Assembly (NCBI RefSeq): GCF_029835735.1
Contig: NZ_JAOEAL010000001.1
Span: 868,001-932,000, forward strand
Length of the DNA stretch: 64,000 nucleotides
DNA from: Shewanella sp. GD04112
GTDB lineage: Bacteria; Pseudomonadota; Gammaproteobacteria; Enterobacterales; Shewanellaceae
Direction: 5' to 3'
A program made the position numbers and the translations under genes. Within the stretch, counting starts at the first letter, position 1; each line of letters starts with the position of its first letter. Of the stretch, positions 35,344 through 44,877 are shown piece by piece. The notes below the pieces were generated by a model that was not told the DNA's origin, searched no databases, and saw only the letters and a program-made list of their open reading frames with translations.

Positions 35344-35979
35344 ATGGTTGATGAGCCGCATTTAACCTTAGAGGAATTAGCTTGTTTTAGAGAGCTATTT
35401 TCTCCTAATCGCATAACCCATAACGCCGAGGATGCTCATTCTGAGCCCTTGGTTAACCATGTATTAACGGTCAAAACCGATGTGCCGCAAGCACTGGCTT
35501 CGCTATTGGGGAAGGCCAAGTTGACCCTGCTGGCCGAAGTCGGCCCCTATAAACTCTGGTTTCCCCTTGAGATGCGCCTTGATGATTTTGGCCAATTGCA
35601 GCCCACCTTAGGTGTTCCCGAAGTGTTCGACGCCACTGGGGCGGAGCGGAGTTGGCGTTTGACTCAGCCAGAAGATGTGTGGATCTTCGACCAAGATCAG
35701 GGTGAACAATGGTCTGTGGTATCTTTGTCGAGTTCTGGTATGGCGATTCGTGCTAAGTCCCAGCAGCAGTTTGAGCAGTTGGTCGATAGCCAAGAACTGC
35801 AGTTACAGTTACCCGATGGTGAAACCATGCGGGTTAAAATCGAGCCGATTCGCCACGAGCAAGGACTAGCGATTGTCAGGTTTCAAGCCGAAGCCGAAGA
35901 GCGAGAAGCCCTGCGTCAGTTCCTCTTTAATCGCCATCGCAGTCAATATCCAAAGCTCTATGCCAGCTTGCGCGGATAA
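35344..35979 (+). CDS. PilZ-like protein
   Basis: A 211-residue cytosolic protein. Residues about 95-190 look like a PilZ domain: an RSWRL element at the place of RxxxR and SLSSSGMAI at the place of (D/N)xSxxG. Both motifs are imperfect, so c-di-GMP binding is uncertain. The N-terminal 90 residues (LACFRELFSP... LASLLGKAKLTLLAEVG) are not assigned. It sits alone before mpl. Confidence 0.6.
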   Translation: MVDEPHLTLEELACFRELFSPNRITHNAEDAHSEPLVNHVLTVKTDVPQALASLLGKAKLTLLAEVGPYKLWFPLEMRLDDFGQLQPTLGVPEVFDATGAERSWRLTQPEDVWIFDQDQGEQWSVVSLSSSGMAIRAKSQQQFEQLVDSQELQLQLPDGETMRVKIEPIRHEQGLAIVRFQAEAEEREALRQFLFNRHRSQYPKLYASLRG

Positions 35980-36147
35980 GTGAGCTTGGTGGCACAATTC
36001 TGTTAGCTAAACTTAATTCAATTGTAAAAATCCCTTTCTCTATCAGTATCTTTGCCAAACAAGTGGCTTTTCCGAGATCCTAACCTGCCAATCTGCGGAG
36101 CTATGGATTAGAATAGCCTTGAATTCAAAAACATCAGAGCGAGCGGT

Positions 36148-37545
36148 ATGCACGTACATATTTTAGGAATTTGTGGAACCTTCATGGGTGGCCTAGCACT
36201 CTTGGCTAGGGCAAAAGGGCACAGAGTGACAGGCTCGGATGCCAACGTCTATCCACCGATGAGTACGCAGCTTGAAGAGCAAGGTATTGAACTCATTCAA
36301 GGTTTTGATCCACGTCAGTTAGGTGAAGCGGGTAGTTATCCCGATCTCGTGGTGATTGGTAATGCCATGAGCCGAGGCAATCCTTGCGTCGAAGCGGTAT
36401 TAAACCTTGGGATCCCTTACGCCTCTGGACCACAGTTTTTAGCCGATCATATTCTGCCTGAACGTTGGGTGTTAGCCGTGTCTGGTACCCATGGAAAAAC
36501 CTCCACTTCAAGCATGCTGGCGTGGATTTTAGAGGATTGTGGTTATCAACCCGGTTTCTTGATTGGCGGCGTGCCGCAAAACTTTGGCGTGTCGGCCCGT
36601 TTAGGGGAATCGGCTTTTTTTGTGGTCGAAGCCGATGAATACGACAGCGCCTTCTTCGATAAGCGTTCTAAATTTGTGCATTATCATCCCCGTACGCTGG
36701 TGATCAATAACCTCGAATTTGACCATGCCGATATTTTTGCCGATTTAGCGGCGATCCAAAAACAATTCCATCATCTGATCCGTACCGTGCCAGGGCAAGG
36801 CAAAGTGATTTGGCCTGCCGATTCTCACGCGGTAAAACAAACCATTGAGATGGGCTGCTGGAGCGAGCAAGAGACCTTCCACACTGCTGAGGTGACTAAG
36901 GGTTGGCATGCTAAGGCTTTAAGTGATGATTGCCACGAGTTTGAAGTCTTCTTCGACGGCGAATCCCAAGGTGTGCTCGAATGGGCGCTGATTGGTCAGC
37001 ACAATATCGAAAACGCGCTAATGGCCATCGCGGCCGCGCGCCATGTCGGGGTTAAACCGAGTGCTGCAATTGCAGCATTAACTCGCTTTGTACCGCCGAA
37101 ACGTCGTCTGGAGCTGTTGGGCACAGTCCACGGCGTGAGCGTATACGATGATTTTGCCCACCATCCAACGGCGATTGCGACCACCATTAAGGGCATGCGT
37201 GCCAAGGTCGGTCAAAGCAAAATCACTATCGTATTAGAGCCACGCTCAAACACGATGAAGAGTGGGGTGCACAAAGACACGCTGGCTCATTCCATGCTGC
37301 AAGCGGACGAAGCCTTTTTATATCAAGCCGATACTATCGATTGGAATATGAAAGAGGCGATGGAAGCGGCGGTGATCCCTGTGACTGTCCTACATCAAAT
37401 TGATGATGTTGTCGCCAAAGTGGCTGCCTCGGCAAAAGCGGGTGACACTATCGTGGTGATGAGTAACGGTGGCTTTGGCGGCTTACATAAGAAACTGTTG
37501 GCGGCGCTCGAAGTCAGCCCACAGTTTGTTCAGCAGGCGGACTAA
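36148..37545 (+). CDS. mpl: UDP-N-acetylmuramate:tripeptide ligase
   Basis: A 465-residue Mur-ligase family enzyme. N-terminal Rossmann part begins MHVHILGICGTFMGGLALLA, followed by the ATP loop SGTHGKTSTSSML, the DNP-like region with EADEYDSAFFDKRSKF, and the C-terminal domain with DDFAHHPTAIATTIKGMRA. Mpl links recycled L-Ala-D-Glu-meso-DAP to UDP-MurNAc; together with ampG this supports peptidoglycan recycling here. It is followed by ubiX one base after the stop. Confidence 0.95.
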   Translation: MHVHILGICGTFMGGLALLARAKGHRVTGSDANVYPPMSTQLEEQGIELIQGFDPRQLGEAGSYPDLVVIGNAMSRGNPCVEAVLNLGIPYASGPQFLADHILPERWVLAVSGTHGKTSTSSMLAWILEDCGYQPGFLIGGVPQNFGVSARLGESAFFVVEADEYDSAFFDKRSKFVHYHPRTLVINNLEFDHADIFADLAAIQKQFHHLIRTVPGQGKVIWPADSHAVKQTIEMGCWSEQETFHTAEVTKGWHAKALSDDCHEFEVFFDGESQGVLEWALIGQHNIENALMAIAAARHVGVKPSAAIAALTRFVPPKRRLELLGTVHGVSVYDDFAHHPTAIATTIKGMRAKVGQSKITIVLEPRSNTMKSGVHKDTLAHSMLQADEAFLYQADTIDWNMKEAMEAAVIPVTVLHQIDDVVAKVAASAKAGDTIVVMSNGGFGGLHKKLLAALEVSPQFVQQAD

Positions 37546-37546
37546 T

Positions 37547-38206
37547 ATGGCCTATGCCAAATCTGATAAAGCCATTAGCTTAGCCTGGACTGGTGCCTCG
37601 GGCGCGCCCTATGGTTTGAAATTATTAGAATGTTTATTAGCCTCGGGCTATCAAGTGTTTTTAATGATCTCAAGCGCCGCCCGTGTGGTGCTGGCCACTG
37701 AGCATGGCTTGCAGCTTAGTGCGAACAGCGATAAAGCCAAGGCACAATTGCTCGAGGTGCTGGCACAGAAGAAGATCACTTTATCTGGCGAGTTAGTGGT
37801 ATTAGGCAAAGATGAGTGGTTTTCGCCGCCAGCTTCAGGCAGTGCAGCCCCTAAACAAATGGTGATTTGCCCTTGTTCGACGGGGACACTGGCGGCTGTT
37901 GCCACCGGCATGAGCAATAATTTGCTCGAACGGGCGGCGGACGTGGTATTAAAAGAGCGCGGTCAGCTGATCTTGGTTCCGCGGGAAACTCCTTTTAATG
38001 CCATACACTTAGAGCATATGCTAACCCTGTCGCGCTTAGGGGTTACTATTATGCCGGCGGCGCCGGGCTTTTATCATAATCCCAAATCCGTAGAAGATCT
38101 GGTAGACTTCATGGTCGCTCGAATCCTCGATCATTTGGGCGTTGACCATGCATTAACGAGTCGCTGGGGCTATGACAAACACTCCCCCAATGACATCGAC
38201 AATTGA
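37547..38206 (+). CDS. ubiX: Flavin prenyltransferase
   Basis: A 219-residue UbiX/Pad1 family enzyme that makes prenylated FMN, the cofactor of the UbiD decarboxylase in ubiquinone synthesis. Signatures are LAWTGASGAPYGLKLLE (FMN site), CPCSTGTLAAVATGMSNNLLERAADVVLKERG and LVPRETPFNAIHLEHM. Start 37547 is chosen because it gives the family start and lies just after the mpl stop; an open frame runs into mpl. The next gene starts seven bases after its stop. Confidence 0.94.
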   Translation: MAYAKSDKAISLAWTGASGAPYGLKLLECLLASGYQVFLMISSAARVVLATEHGLQLSANSDKAKAQLLEVLAQKKITLSGELVVLGKDEWFSPPASGSAAPKQMVICPCSTGTLAAVATGMSNNLLERAADVVLKERGQLILVPRETPFNAIHLEHMLTLSRLGVTIMPAAPGFYHNPKSVEDLVDFMVARILDHLGVDHALTSRWGYDKHSPNDIDN

Positions 38207-38213
38207 GACTGAT

Positions 38214-38744
38214 ATGAAACACACCACCGAAGTGATGATCTCCGCCGAAGAGATCAGCCAAAAATTGGATCAAATGGCCGAGCAAATCAATGCCCACTAT
38301 GCCAACAGCGAGCGTTTGCTGATGGTGGGATTGTTAAAAGGTTCAGTCGTATTTATGGCTGATCTGTGCCGCCGTATTAAAGGCCATGTTGAAATCGATT
38401 TTATGTCGGTTTCAAGCTATGGCAATGCCATGACCAGCTCACGGGATGTGAAAGTGCTGAAGGATGTGCAATCGGATATCGCGGGCCGCGACGTGCTGAT
38501 TGTGGAAGACTTAATTGACTCGGGCAACACTTTAAACAAAGTGCGTGAAATGCTGTTATTGCGTGAGCCAAAGAGCTTAGCCCTGTGCACTCTGTTGGAT
38601 AAACCTGAGCGCCGCGAAGTTGATGTTAAAGTCGACTTTATCGGTTTTACGATCCCAGACGAGTTTATTGTGGGTTACGGCATCGATTATGCTGAGCAAT
38701 ACCGCAACTTGCCTTATATCGCCAAAGTGGTGCCGCTCGAATAA
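38214..38744 (+). CDS. hpt: Hypoxanthine phosphoribosyltransferase
   Basis: A 176-residue Hpt, close to the 178 of E. coli. The start at 38214 gives MKHTTEVMISAEEISQKL, matching E. coli MKHTVEVMIPEAEI. The PRPP-binding loop is VLIVEDLIDSGNTL and the purine-binding region ends in VDFIGFTIPDEFIVGYGIDY. It converts hypoxanthine or guanine and PRPP to IMP or GMP, the salvage end of a pathway fed by prs in this window. Confidence 0.95.
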   Translation: MKHTTEVMISAEEISQKLDQMAEQINAHYANSERLLMVGLLKGSVVFMADLCRRIKGHVEIDFMSVSSYGNAMTSSRDVKVLKDVQSDIAGRDVLIVEDLIDSGNTLNKVREMLLLREPKSLALCTLLDKPERREVDVKVDFIGFTIPDEFIVGYGIDYAEQYRNLPYIAKVVPLE

Positions 38745-38763
38745 GTCCGATGCGTTATGACTC

Positions 38764-38790
38764 AAACTCCCGCCTAGGCGGGAGTTTTGT
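38764..38790 (+). terminator. Terminator of the mpl-ubiX-hpt run
   Basis: AAACTCCCGCC and GGCGGGAGTTT pair across two bases, followed by T-rich sequence. Confidence 0.88.
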
Positions 38791-38995
38791 TTTGTGCCGA
38801 AAGTTGGCTACGCAAATGTTGTTTGGGGGGCACGTATCCGCGTTTGGTGATCTATTAGTTATTTTTAATAAATTAATCTGTATTGATTCAATCAACTAGA
38901 GCCATAATTCGTTTTTATACAGCCTAGCGTGTTGCATTTGCTGTTTTCGACACCATCTTATTGTTTTGTTCATTCTTTCAGGATCAGGAAGCACT

Positions 38996-39934
38996 ATGGC
39001 CAATCATGCCCATGCTCTCGTACTCGAGGGGCTAAAAAAAACCTACAAAGGCGGTGTAGAAGCAGTAAAGGGGATTAGCCTTACCGTTGAACAGGGAGAC
39101 TTTTTTGCTCTACTCGGCCCGAATGGAGCAGGTAAGTCGACCACTATTGGTATTATCAGCTCCTTGGTGCAGAAAACCGCTGGCTCTGTGCAGGTGTTTG
39201 ATTTTGATATCGATAAGCAGCTCGAGGAAGCCAAGCTGTGCATAGGTTTAGTGCCACAGGAATTTAACTTCAACCAGTTTGAAACGGTACTGCAAATCGT
39301 CGTGAATCAGGCGGGGTATTATGGCGTGCCTAAGGCCGTGGCTCTTGAGCGAGCCGAAAAATACTTAAGCCAGCTGGATTTGTGGGATAAGCGCAACAGC
39401 CAATCTCGCACACTCTCAGGGGGGATGAAGCGGCGATTAATGATTGCCCGCGCCCTGATGCACGAACCTAAGTTACTGATCTTAGATGAGCCAACGGCGG
39501 GGGTCGATATTGAGTTACGCCGCTCAATGTGGGAATTCCTCAAGCAAATCAACCAGCAGGGCGTGACGATCATTCTAACCACTCACTACCTTGAAGAAGC
39601 AGAAATGCTCTGTCGCAATATCGGCATTATCGATAAAGGCGTGCTGGTGGAATGCACGAGCATGAAGGCCTTGCTGAGTAAGCTGAATCTCGAAACCTTT
39701 ATCCTCGACCTACGCCGCGACATCGATGTCGCCCCCATTCTCGAGGGTATGGTGTGCCGTTTAACCGATCCGCATACCTTAGAGGTGGATGTGGCAAAGG
39801 ATCACAATCTCAATGATGTGTTTACGCAGTTAACCGCCGCTAAGGTAGAGGTTTTGTCGATGCGTAACAAATCCAATCGTTTAGAAGAACTCTTCGTCGA
39901 GTTAGTGAAGAAAACCCAAGGAGCTAAGGCATGA
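38996..39934 (+). CDS. yadG: ABC transporter ATP-binding protein, YadG type
   Basis: A 312-residue ATPase of the ABC-2 export class: Walker A GPNGAGKST, signature LSGGMKRRLMIARAL, Walker B LLILDEPTAGVD, and the switch histidine in LTTHYLEEAE. The C-terminal 90 residues are a regulatory extension. AGGAAG lies six bases before the ATG. Its stop overlaps the permease start by four bases (ATGA). The gene pair hpt-yadGH is also adjacent in E. coli. The exported substrate is not known. Confidence 0.93.
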   Translation: MANHAHALVLEGLKKTYKGGVEAVKGISLTVEQGDFFALLGPNGAGKSTTIGIISSLVQKTAGSVQVFDFDIDKQLEEAKLCIGLVPQEFNFNQFETVLQIVVNQAGYYGVPKAVALERAEKYLSQLDLWDKRNSQSRTLSGGMKRRLMIARALMHEPKLLILDEPTAGVDIELRRSMWEFLKQINQQGVTIILTTHYLEEAEMLCRNIGIIDKGVLVECTSMKALLSKLNLETFILDLRRDIDVAPILEGMVCRLTDPHTLEVDVAKDHNLNDVFTQLTAAKVEVLSMRNKSNRLEELFVELVKKTQGAKA

Positions 39935-40701
39935 AACAGCTGTATTTTATCGCCTTCAAAAGCATATTAACCAAGGAAATCAATCGTTTTACCCGGATTT
40001 GGATCCAGACCTTAGTTCCGCCAGCGATCACTATGACCTTGTATTTTTTGATTTTTGGTAACTTGGTCGGTAGCCGCATTGGCGATATGGGGGGCGTATC
40101 TTATATGGAGTTTATCGCGCCAGGTTTAATCATGATGTCGGTAATTACTAACTCCTATTCGAATGTGGCGAGCTCTTTCTATAGCGCGAAATTTCAGCGC
40201 AATCTCGAGGAGTTAATGGTCGCGCCCGTGCCTCACTATGTGATGATCGCAGGCTATGTGGGGGGCGGTGTCGCTCGGGGTTTATGCGTAGGTTTAATCG
40301 TCACGCTAGTCGCCATGTTCTTTGTCGACATCAGCTTGCACCATGTAGGCCTTGTGGTCATGACGGTATTTTTAACCTCAGTGCTGTTCTCCTTAGGGGG
40401 ACTAATTAATGCGGTATTTGCCAAGAGTTTCGATGATATCAGCATCATCCCGACGTTTGTGCTCACGCCCTTAACCTACCTCGGCGGAGTATTCTATTCA
40501 CTATCGCTGCTGCCATCCTTTTGGCAAGGCGTTTCGGCACTGAACCCTGTGGTCTATATGATCAACGTCTTCCGTTACGGTTTCTTAGGTTTTGCCGATA
40601 TCAGCATTCCGCTTTCTATTGGCATCATGGTGGGCTTTTGTGCCGTACTTTGGGGCGTTGCGTATTACCTCATCTCGCGGGGAATAGGCCTGCGTTCATA
40701 A
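39931..40701 (+). CDS. yadH: ABC-2 type permease, YadH type
   Basis: A 256-residue membrane protein with six helices of the ABC-2 fold. Typical segments are RIWIQTLVPPAITMTLYFLIFGNLVGSRI, MEFIAPGLIMMSVITNSYSN and LTPLTYLGGVFYSLSLLPSFWQGVS. It partners with the YadG-type ATPase upstream. Substrate unknown. Confidence 0.93.
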   Translation: MKQLYFIAFKSILTKEINRFTRIWIQTLVPPAITMTLYFLIFGNLVGSRIGDMGGVSYMEFIAPGLIMMSVITNSYSNVASSFYSAKFQRNLEELMVAPVPHYVMIAGYVGGGVARGLCVGLIVTLVAMFFVDISLHHVGLVVMTVFLTSVLFSLGGLINAVFAKSFDDISIIPTFVLTPLTYLGGVFYSLSLLPSFWQGVSALNPVVYMINVFRYGFLGFADISIPLSIGIMVGFCAVLWGVAYYLISRGIGLRS

Positions 40702-40762
40702 TCTGGTTCTTGTTGATACCATCAATGTCTAACGTCTTTCAGGACGGGACATTAAATAATAA

Positions 40763-40791
40763 AAAAGGGAGTCACTTAGACTCCCTTTTGT
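40763..40791. terminator. Convergent terminator yadH / subtilase
   Basis: AAAAGGGAGTC and GACTCCCTTTT pair across five bases with A and T runs on the two sides. Confidence 0.9.
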
Positions 40792-40812
40792 TTACTTACT
40801 TATATGAACAGA

Positions 40813-43800
40813 TTACTTCATACGACGACGCATTGCCGCCAGAGGTAATAACAATGCAGTTAACCAACCCAGTGCACCGCCACCTGAATCAGGCTTGTCT
40901 GCGACGGTGAGAGTGAGTTCGCCTGTATTGCTTTGAAGCTTGCCATCGTTAGCTACAACAGTGAAGGTGTACACACCTGCTTTTTTAGGTGTAACAGTTA
41001 TATTCTCGTTTGTTGAAGTAAAGCTCAGACTTTCTCCTCCAGTTTGTGTCCACACATATGTTAATTTGTCACCATCAACATCGAATGGATTTGGCTTTAG
41101 CGTAATGGCTTCTCCAACAGTACCACTATGTGGTTGTGGTGTTACTACAGGGGCATCATTCACATTATTGACAGTAATTGAAACCATTGCTGCAGCACCT
41201 GTATTGCCGTCCTCATCTTGAGAGGTATAACTGAGACTATCAGAGCCGAAGTAATCGACCGCAGGCGTATAGTCTATACCTCCAGTCGCATTGACGGTTG
41301 CAGTGCCATGTGATGGTGCTTTTACGATACTGATATTGCCTAAGGCACCTTTTGGCATAATCTCAAAAATACGCTGTGCGTTTGCTGTGATGCCATCACC
41401 AGTGATAGATGCTCGTGCAACTTTCATATCTGGTTTGTCATCATTAGCTAACACATCAATTGAGACTAAGGTTTCTTCATTTGTTTCAGCTGTATCAGCT
41501 TGTCCAGCATTTAGGCTTGTTGCTTTTACATCATAGTTAATGGTGACATTACCAGCCGTCGTTGTTTTCAACGCTAACGAATCACCTGAAGCGATACTGT
41601 TTCCAGTACCATTGTAGTGATAAGTTGTTCCAATCGTGCCACCGATATTCTCGGCACCGATAGTCACACTGGCAGGCATATTCGGGATGTCAATATAGTT
41701 AAATACGACTTCTTCGATATCACCTGTTTTTATCCAGATGCTAAAGGTGTAGGCAGTACCAGAAGTATCACCATAGAGCTGGCCTTTATTCCATTCAAGT
41801 GCAAGCCATTTAGCGCCATCACCGTCAGTGAAGACGCTCGCCGCTAAGTTACCGCCACCCGTATCGCCAGCTGTATTATCCGATAAGTCAAAATCTGACC
41901 AGAATGGCGCTAGAATATTGTTAGGGTTGCTGCCGTCAGGTAATTCCTTGTTAGCATAGGTTCCACTCGCGCTGCCACCGCCAACAATTGCCAATCCGTT
42001 ATCTGAGATAGTTATTTTGTTATAACTTACGCCGTTGTACTTAAAGCTAGGAACAGTAAAGGTGAAGGCCTGTTCATCACAACCATCTGAACAGGCAATT
42101 GATTCAACTCCCAAATCAACAATACTTGGGAATCGTTGTGCGCCTTTAACCGTGTTCATTTTAGGTAAATCGAGCTTACCTACCCAAGTCACTGAGCCAA
42201 GGTCTTCGTTAATTTGTAATCCATTTTGTGTTGCACCTGTAAGTGTGACTTTTACGTCGTCTTTAGAGGTGAGCTTTGTTCCTACTGGAGCTTGCGCGGT
42301 AACAGTGACTGTATTTTCAAATACGGTATTGTTGATAGAAGCTACAACGGGAATAACATCACTTGCATTAATATCTGTTTTAGTTGTGTAGGTTGAAATC
42401 AGGTTAGAGTCACTGGATTCTTTAGCTAAAACAGCTAGCGGTAAATGAGCATCTTGTAAACCATCCGCACTGGTAATCATGATATTACCGAAGATCCACT
42501 CACCGTATTCCGCAAACGTAGAGTCAACTGTCACTGTAAAGGTGGCAGAAGCTCCAGCGGCTAATTCGAGGGTTGCTGGAGATACTGTAATTCCTGTGCT
42601 ATCGGAAGAAGCGGATAAATTCCAAGATGTTTTGGTATCTGCTTTATTGTATACAGTGCGTGTGAAAGTACACGGACCAACACAAGAATCTGATGCAATG
42701 GATGGTTTATCAAAAGTAAGCACTGCTTTCGCGGCAGCATCTAAATCCATACGTCCAGCCCCCATATCGAATGGTGTGGCAGGCGTAACAGCATCATCAT
42801 CAAGAATGCCATCAAACTTAGCTGTTGATGTGAGAGCAGTTTTAATATCGTTTGCACTCCAATCTGGATGAAGTTGGCTCATCAATGCCGCAGCTCCTGC
42901 AACATGTGGACTTGCCATACTCGTTCCAGAGATCATATCGAAGTCTTCACCGCCATCGTCAGGTGAGAATGCGGATAGGATATTTGTACCGGGAGCCGCA
43001 ATATCTGGCTTTAAAATATTTTGGTTACCATCAGGACCGCGAGAGCTAGTGCTATTGAGGTTATCAGCAAGCTCAGGAACCATAATACGCTTAGTCTTCG
43101 CAACGATTGTGCCTGTGGTTGCAGTTTCGCCCATTGATTCAATTATGGCCAAACCAGCATCCTTAGTTATCATTACTGCTGGGAAATCTTCCCCTGGCAT
43201 TGACATGATAAGTGGTGCGCCAGCTACGCTGTTATAAACAACAACGGCTTTAGCCCCCGCTGCTTTAGCATTGGTGGCTTTTAAGGTGAAATTACAATCA
43301 CCTCGAGAGATTAAGGCTATGCCATCTTTAAAAGAATCCGCGGCAAAAGCGTTACAACCATTTGCATTTTCAGCATCTAAATTTTTTGCGGCAATAACAT
43401 TGCCAGTAATATCTGCGACTAAGTTAGCATCTGAGCTAGGAATAGCTAAGAGATCATCACCACCAGTATTGAAGCTATTAGCAAAATAACGTCCAGTTGT
43501 TGTGTTTGCCACTGTGATACCTGACTCTATACAGCCTGGGCATCCGATCGTTTGTGGACCATTACCGTCGTTACCTGCGGCAGTTACAACAACGACCCCT
43601 GCTGCTTCTGCGGCTTCAAACATGGTTTTGTAAGGACTGCTAGCTGGATCGCCACCTGGGCCCCCACCCCATGAGTTGTTGATTACGTCAGCGCCATCAT
43701 TTACTGCGTGCTCTAACGCTTCCATTAGCATAATGTTAGAGCCACTCCCACCAGTACAATCAGCCTTGCTAAAGAGTGCTTTATAGACCATTAAATAGGC

Positions 43801-44670
43801 TGCAGGTGCAACACCTGATAATTCAACCGGAATCTCTTTAAATGTTGTTGATACTTTATTACCAACAGCTGTGCCCGCAACGTGTGTACCATGGCCGCCA
43901 TACCCGAGAGGGCTCATATATTCGTTTGGACATACTTGGAATGTTGGTTGTGACCAGCGCGCAACAATTAACTTATTGTTACAGAAAGAAGTGTCTACAG
44001 TTGAGCAGTAGTCATCCTTCGGTAAATTACCACTTGGTGCTGTAAAACCTGCATCGGCGAACATTGGGTTCTCTGGACGGATACCACCATCAATGACTGC
44101 AACTCGAATACCTTTACCCGCATTCTCCATACCAGAAACAGCATTCCACATTGCTTGAGTATTAATGACTTGGTGAGATGCATCCATACTAATTTCGTAC
44201 ATGCTTTCTGGATAAACAGATTTCACGCCAGGCATTTTCGCCAAAATGTCAGCGGTTAGACCCTGACCAACAACAGTTACACCGTTGAATAAGGTCTGAA
44301 ATTGACGCTCTACCTTAGCATTAGGAATTGTCTTAGCTAAAGCCGTTGCAAAATTGTCCTGTTCTTTCGCTAAATAATTTGAATAACTTTTCACCTCAGA
44401 CGACTGAATGTTCAGCCTTTGTCCCTTCTGAGTTGTGGCTGTCGCAGCGTAAGAGCCTATGCCGCCCTTATATTTGGCAAGAGCTGGTGATTCCATTTCA
44501 ACGATGAATCGCTGCGGAGCAGTTAAATTAGTTCCAGTTAGTTTAGGTTTGCTAAATTGATCATGAGAGGTGATTTCTGGCGAGTAAGTTTCAAAAGTGA
44601 ACCCACTGTTAGCAACTGCTGCACTTGATAATAGTGCCGCCGAGATAGCGATAGATAGTTTTGTCTTCAC
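40813..44670 (-). CDS. Large secreted S8 subtilase with GlyGly-CTERM
   Basis: A 1285-residue protease. Order: signal peptide (1-22), I9-like propeptide, S8 domain with Asp194 (VAVIDGGI), His260 (GHGTHVAG), oxyanion Asn and Ser584 (GTSMASPHVAGA); a PA-type domain is inserted at about 430-530. Then come beta-rich domains, including a segment with two cysteines (IACSDGCDEQ), a cadherin-like segment with SIDVLANDD, and a final repeat with VNNVNDAPVV. The end is GGGALGWLTALLLPLAAMRRRMK-like: a glycine-rich motif, one helix and arginines (GlyGly-CTERM, about 1265-1285). The GTG start is fixed by AAGGA eight bases before it. Confidence 0.93.
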   Translation of the reverse strand: MKTKLSIAISAALLSSAAVANSGFTFETYSPEITSHDQFSKPKLTGTNLTAPQRFIVEMESPALAKYKGGIGSYAATATTQKGQRLNIQSSEVKSYSNYLAKEQDNFATALAKTIPNAKVERQFQTLFNGVTVVGQGLTADILAKMPGVKSVYPESMYEISMDASHQVINTQAMWNAVSGMENAGKGIRVAVIDGGIRPENPMFADAGFTAPSGNLPKDDYCSTVDTSFCNNKLIVARWSQPTFQVCPNEYMSPLGYGGHGTHVAGTAVGNKVSTTFKEIPVELSGVAPAAYLMVYKALFSKADCTGGSGSNIMLMEALEHAVNDGADVINNSWGGGPGGDPASSPYKTMFEAAEAAGVVVVTAAGNDGNGPQTIGCPGCIESGITVANTTTGRYFANSFNTGGDDLLAIPSSDANLVADITGNVIAAKNLDAENANGCNAFAADSFKDGIALISRGDCNFTLKATNAKAAGAKAVVVYNSVAGAPLIMSMPGEDFPAVMITKDAGLAIIESMGETATTGTIVAKTKRIMVPELADNLNSTSSRGPDGNQNILKPDIAAPGTNILSAFSPDDGGEDFDMISGTSMASPHVAGAAALMSQLHPDWSANDIKTALTSTAKFDGILDDDAVTPATPFDMGAGRMDLDAAAKAVLTFDKPSIASDSCVGPCTFTRTVYNKADTKTSWNLSASSDSTGITVSPATLELAAGASATFTVTVDSTFAEYGEWIFGNIMITSADGLQDAHLPLAVLAKESSDSNLISTYTTKTDINASDVIPVVASINNTVFENTVTVTAQAPVGTKLTSKDDVKVTLTGATQNGLQINEDLGSVTWVGKLDLPKMNTVKGAQRFPSIVDLGVESIACSDGCDEQAFTFTVPSFKYNGVSYNKITISDNGLAIVGGGSASGTYANKELPDGSNPNNILAPFWSDFDLSDNTAGDTGGGNLAASVFTDGDGAKWLALEWNKGQLYGDTSGTAYTFSIWIKTGDIEEVVFNYIDIPNMPASVTIGAENIGGTIGTTYHYNGTGNSIASGDSLALKTTTAGNVTINYDVKATSLNAGQADTAETNEETLVSIDVLANDDKPDMKVARASITGDGITANAQRIFEIMPKGALGNISIVKAPSHGTATVNATGGIDYTPAVDYFGSDSLSYTSQDEDGNTGAAAMVSITVNNVNDAPVVTPQPHSGTVGEAITLKPNPFDVDGDKLTYVWTQTGGESLSFTSTNENITVTPKKAGVYTFTVVANDGKLQSNTGELTLTVADKPDSGGGALGWLTALLLPLAAMRRRMK

Positions 44671-44753
44671 AACTTCATTCCTTGTCAATTAATGCTTTTG
44701 GTACTGGTAACAGCACCGTGTAGCTGAATTGTTATTGTTATGCTGCGCATTTT

Positions 44754-44765
44754 ATTGCTAGCAAT
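44754..44765. promoter_or_regulatory. 12-bp palindrome upstream of the subtilase gene
   Basis: ATTGCTAGCAAT is a perfect palindrome 84 bases upstream of the subtilase start. It may be an operator or a chance palindrome. Confidence 0.35.
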
Positions 44766-44877
44766 GAAGTTGTAACACAAAAATGTTGTTCGGTTAACAC
44801 TTTTGGTGGAAAAAAGACTTAAGTCATAATTTTGCGATATAGCATTCTGTTTGAAGGCTTTTTTGTGAGAGCCGTAA

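Noticed and set aside
40900..43500. Several open frames on the plus strand across the subtilase gene
   Set aside because: They run opposite a clear, conserved protease gene, have no ribosome sites or known domains, and have repetitive serine/threonine-rich composition expected of antisense reading.
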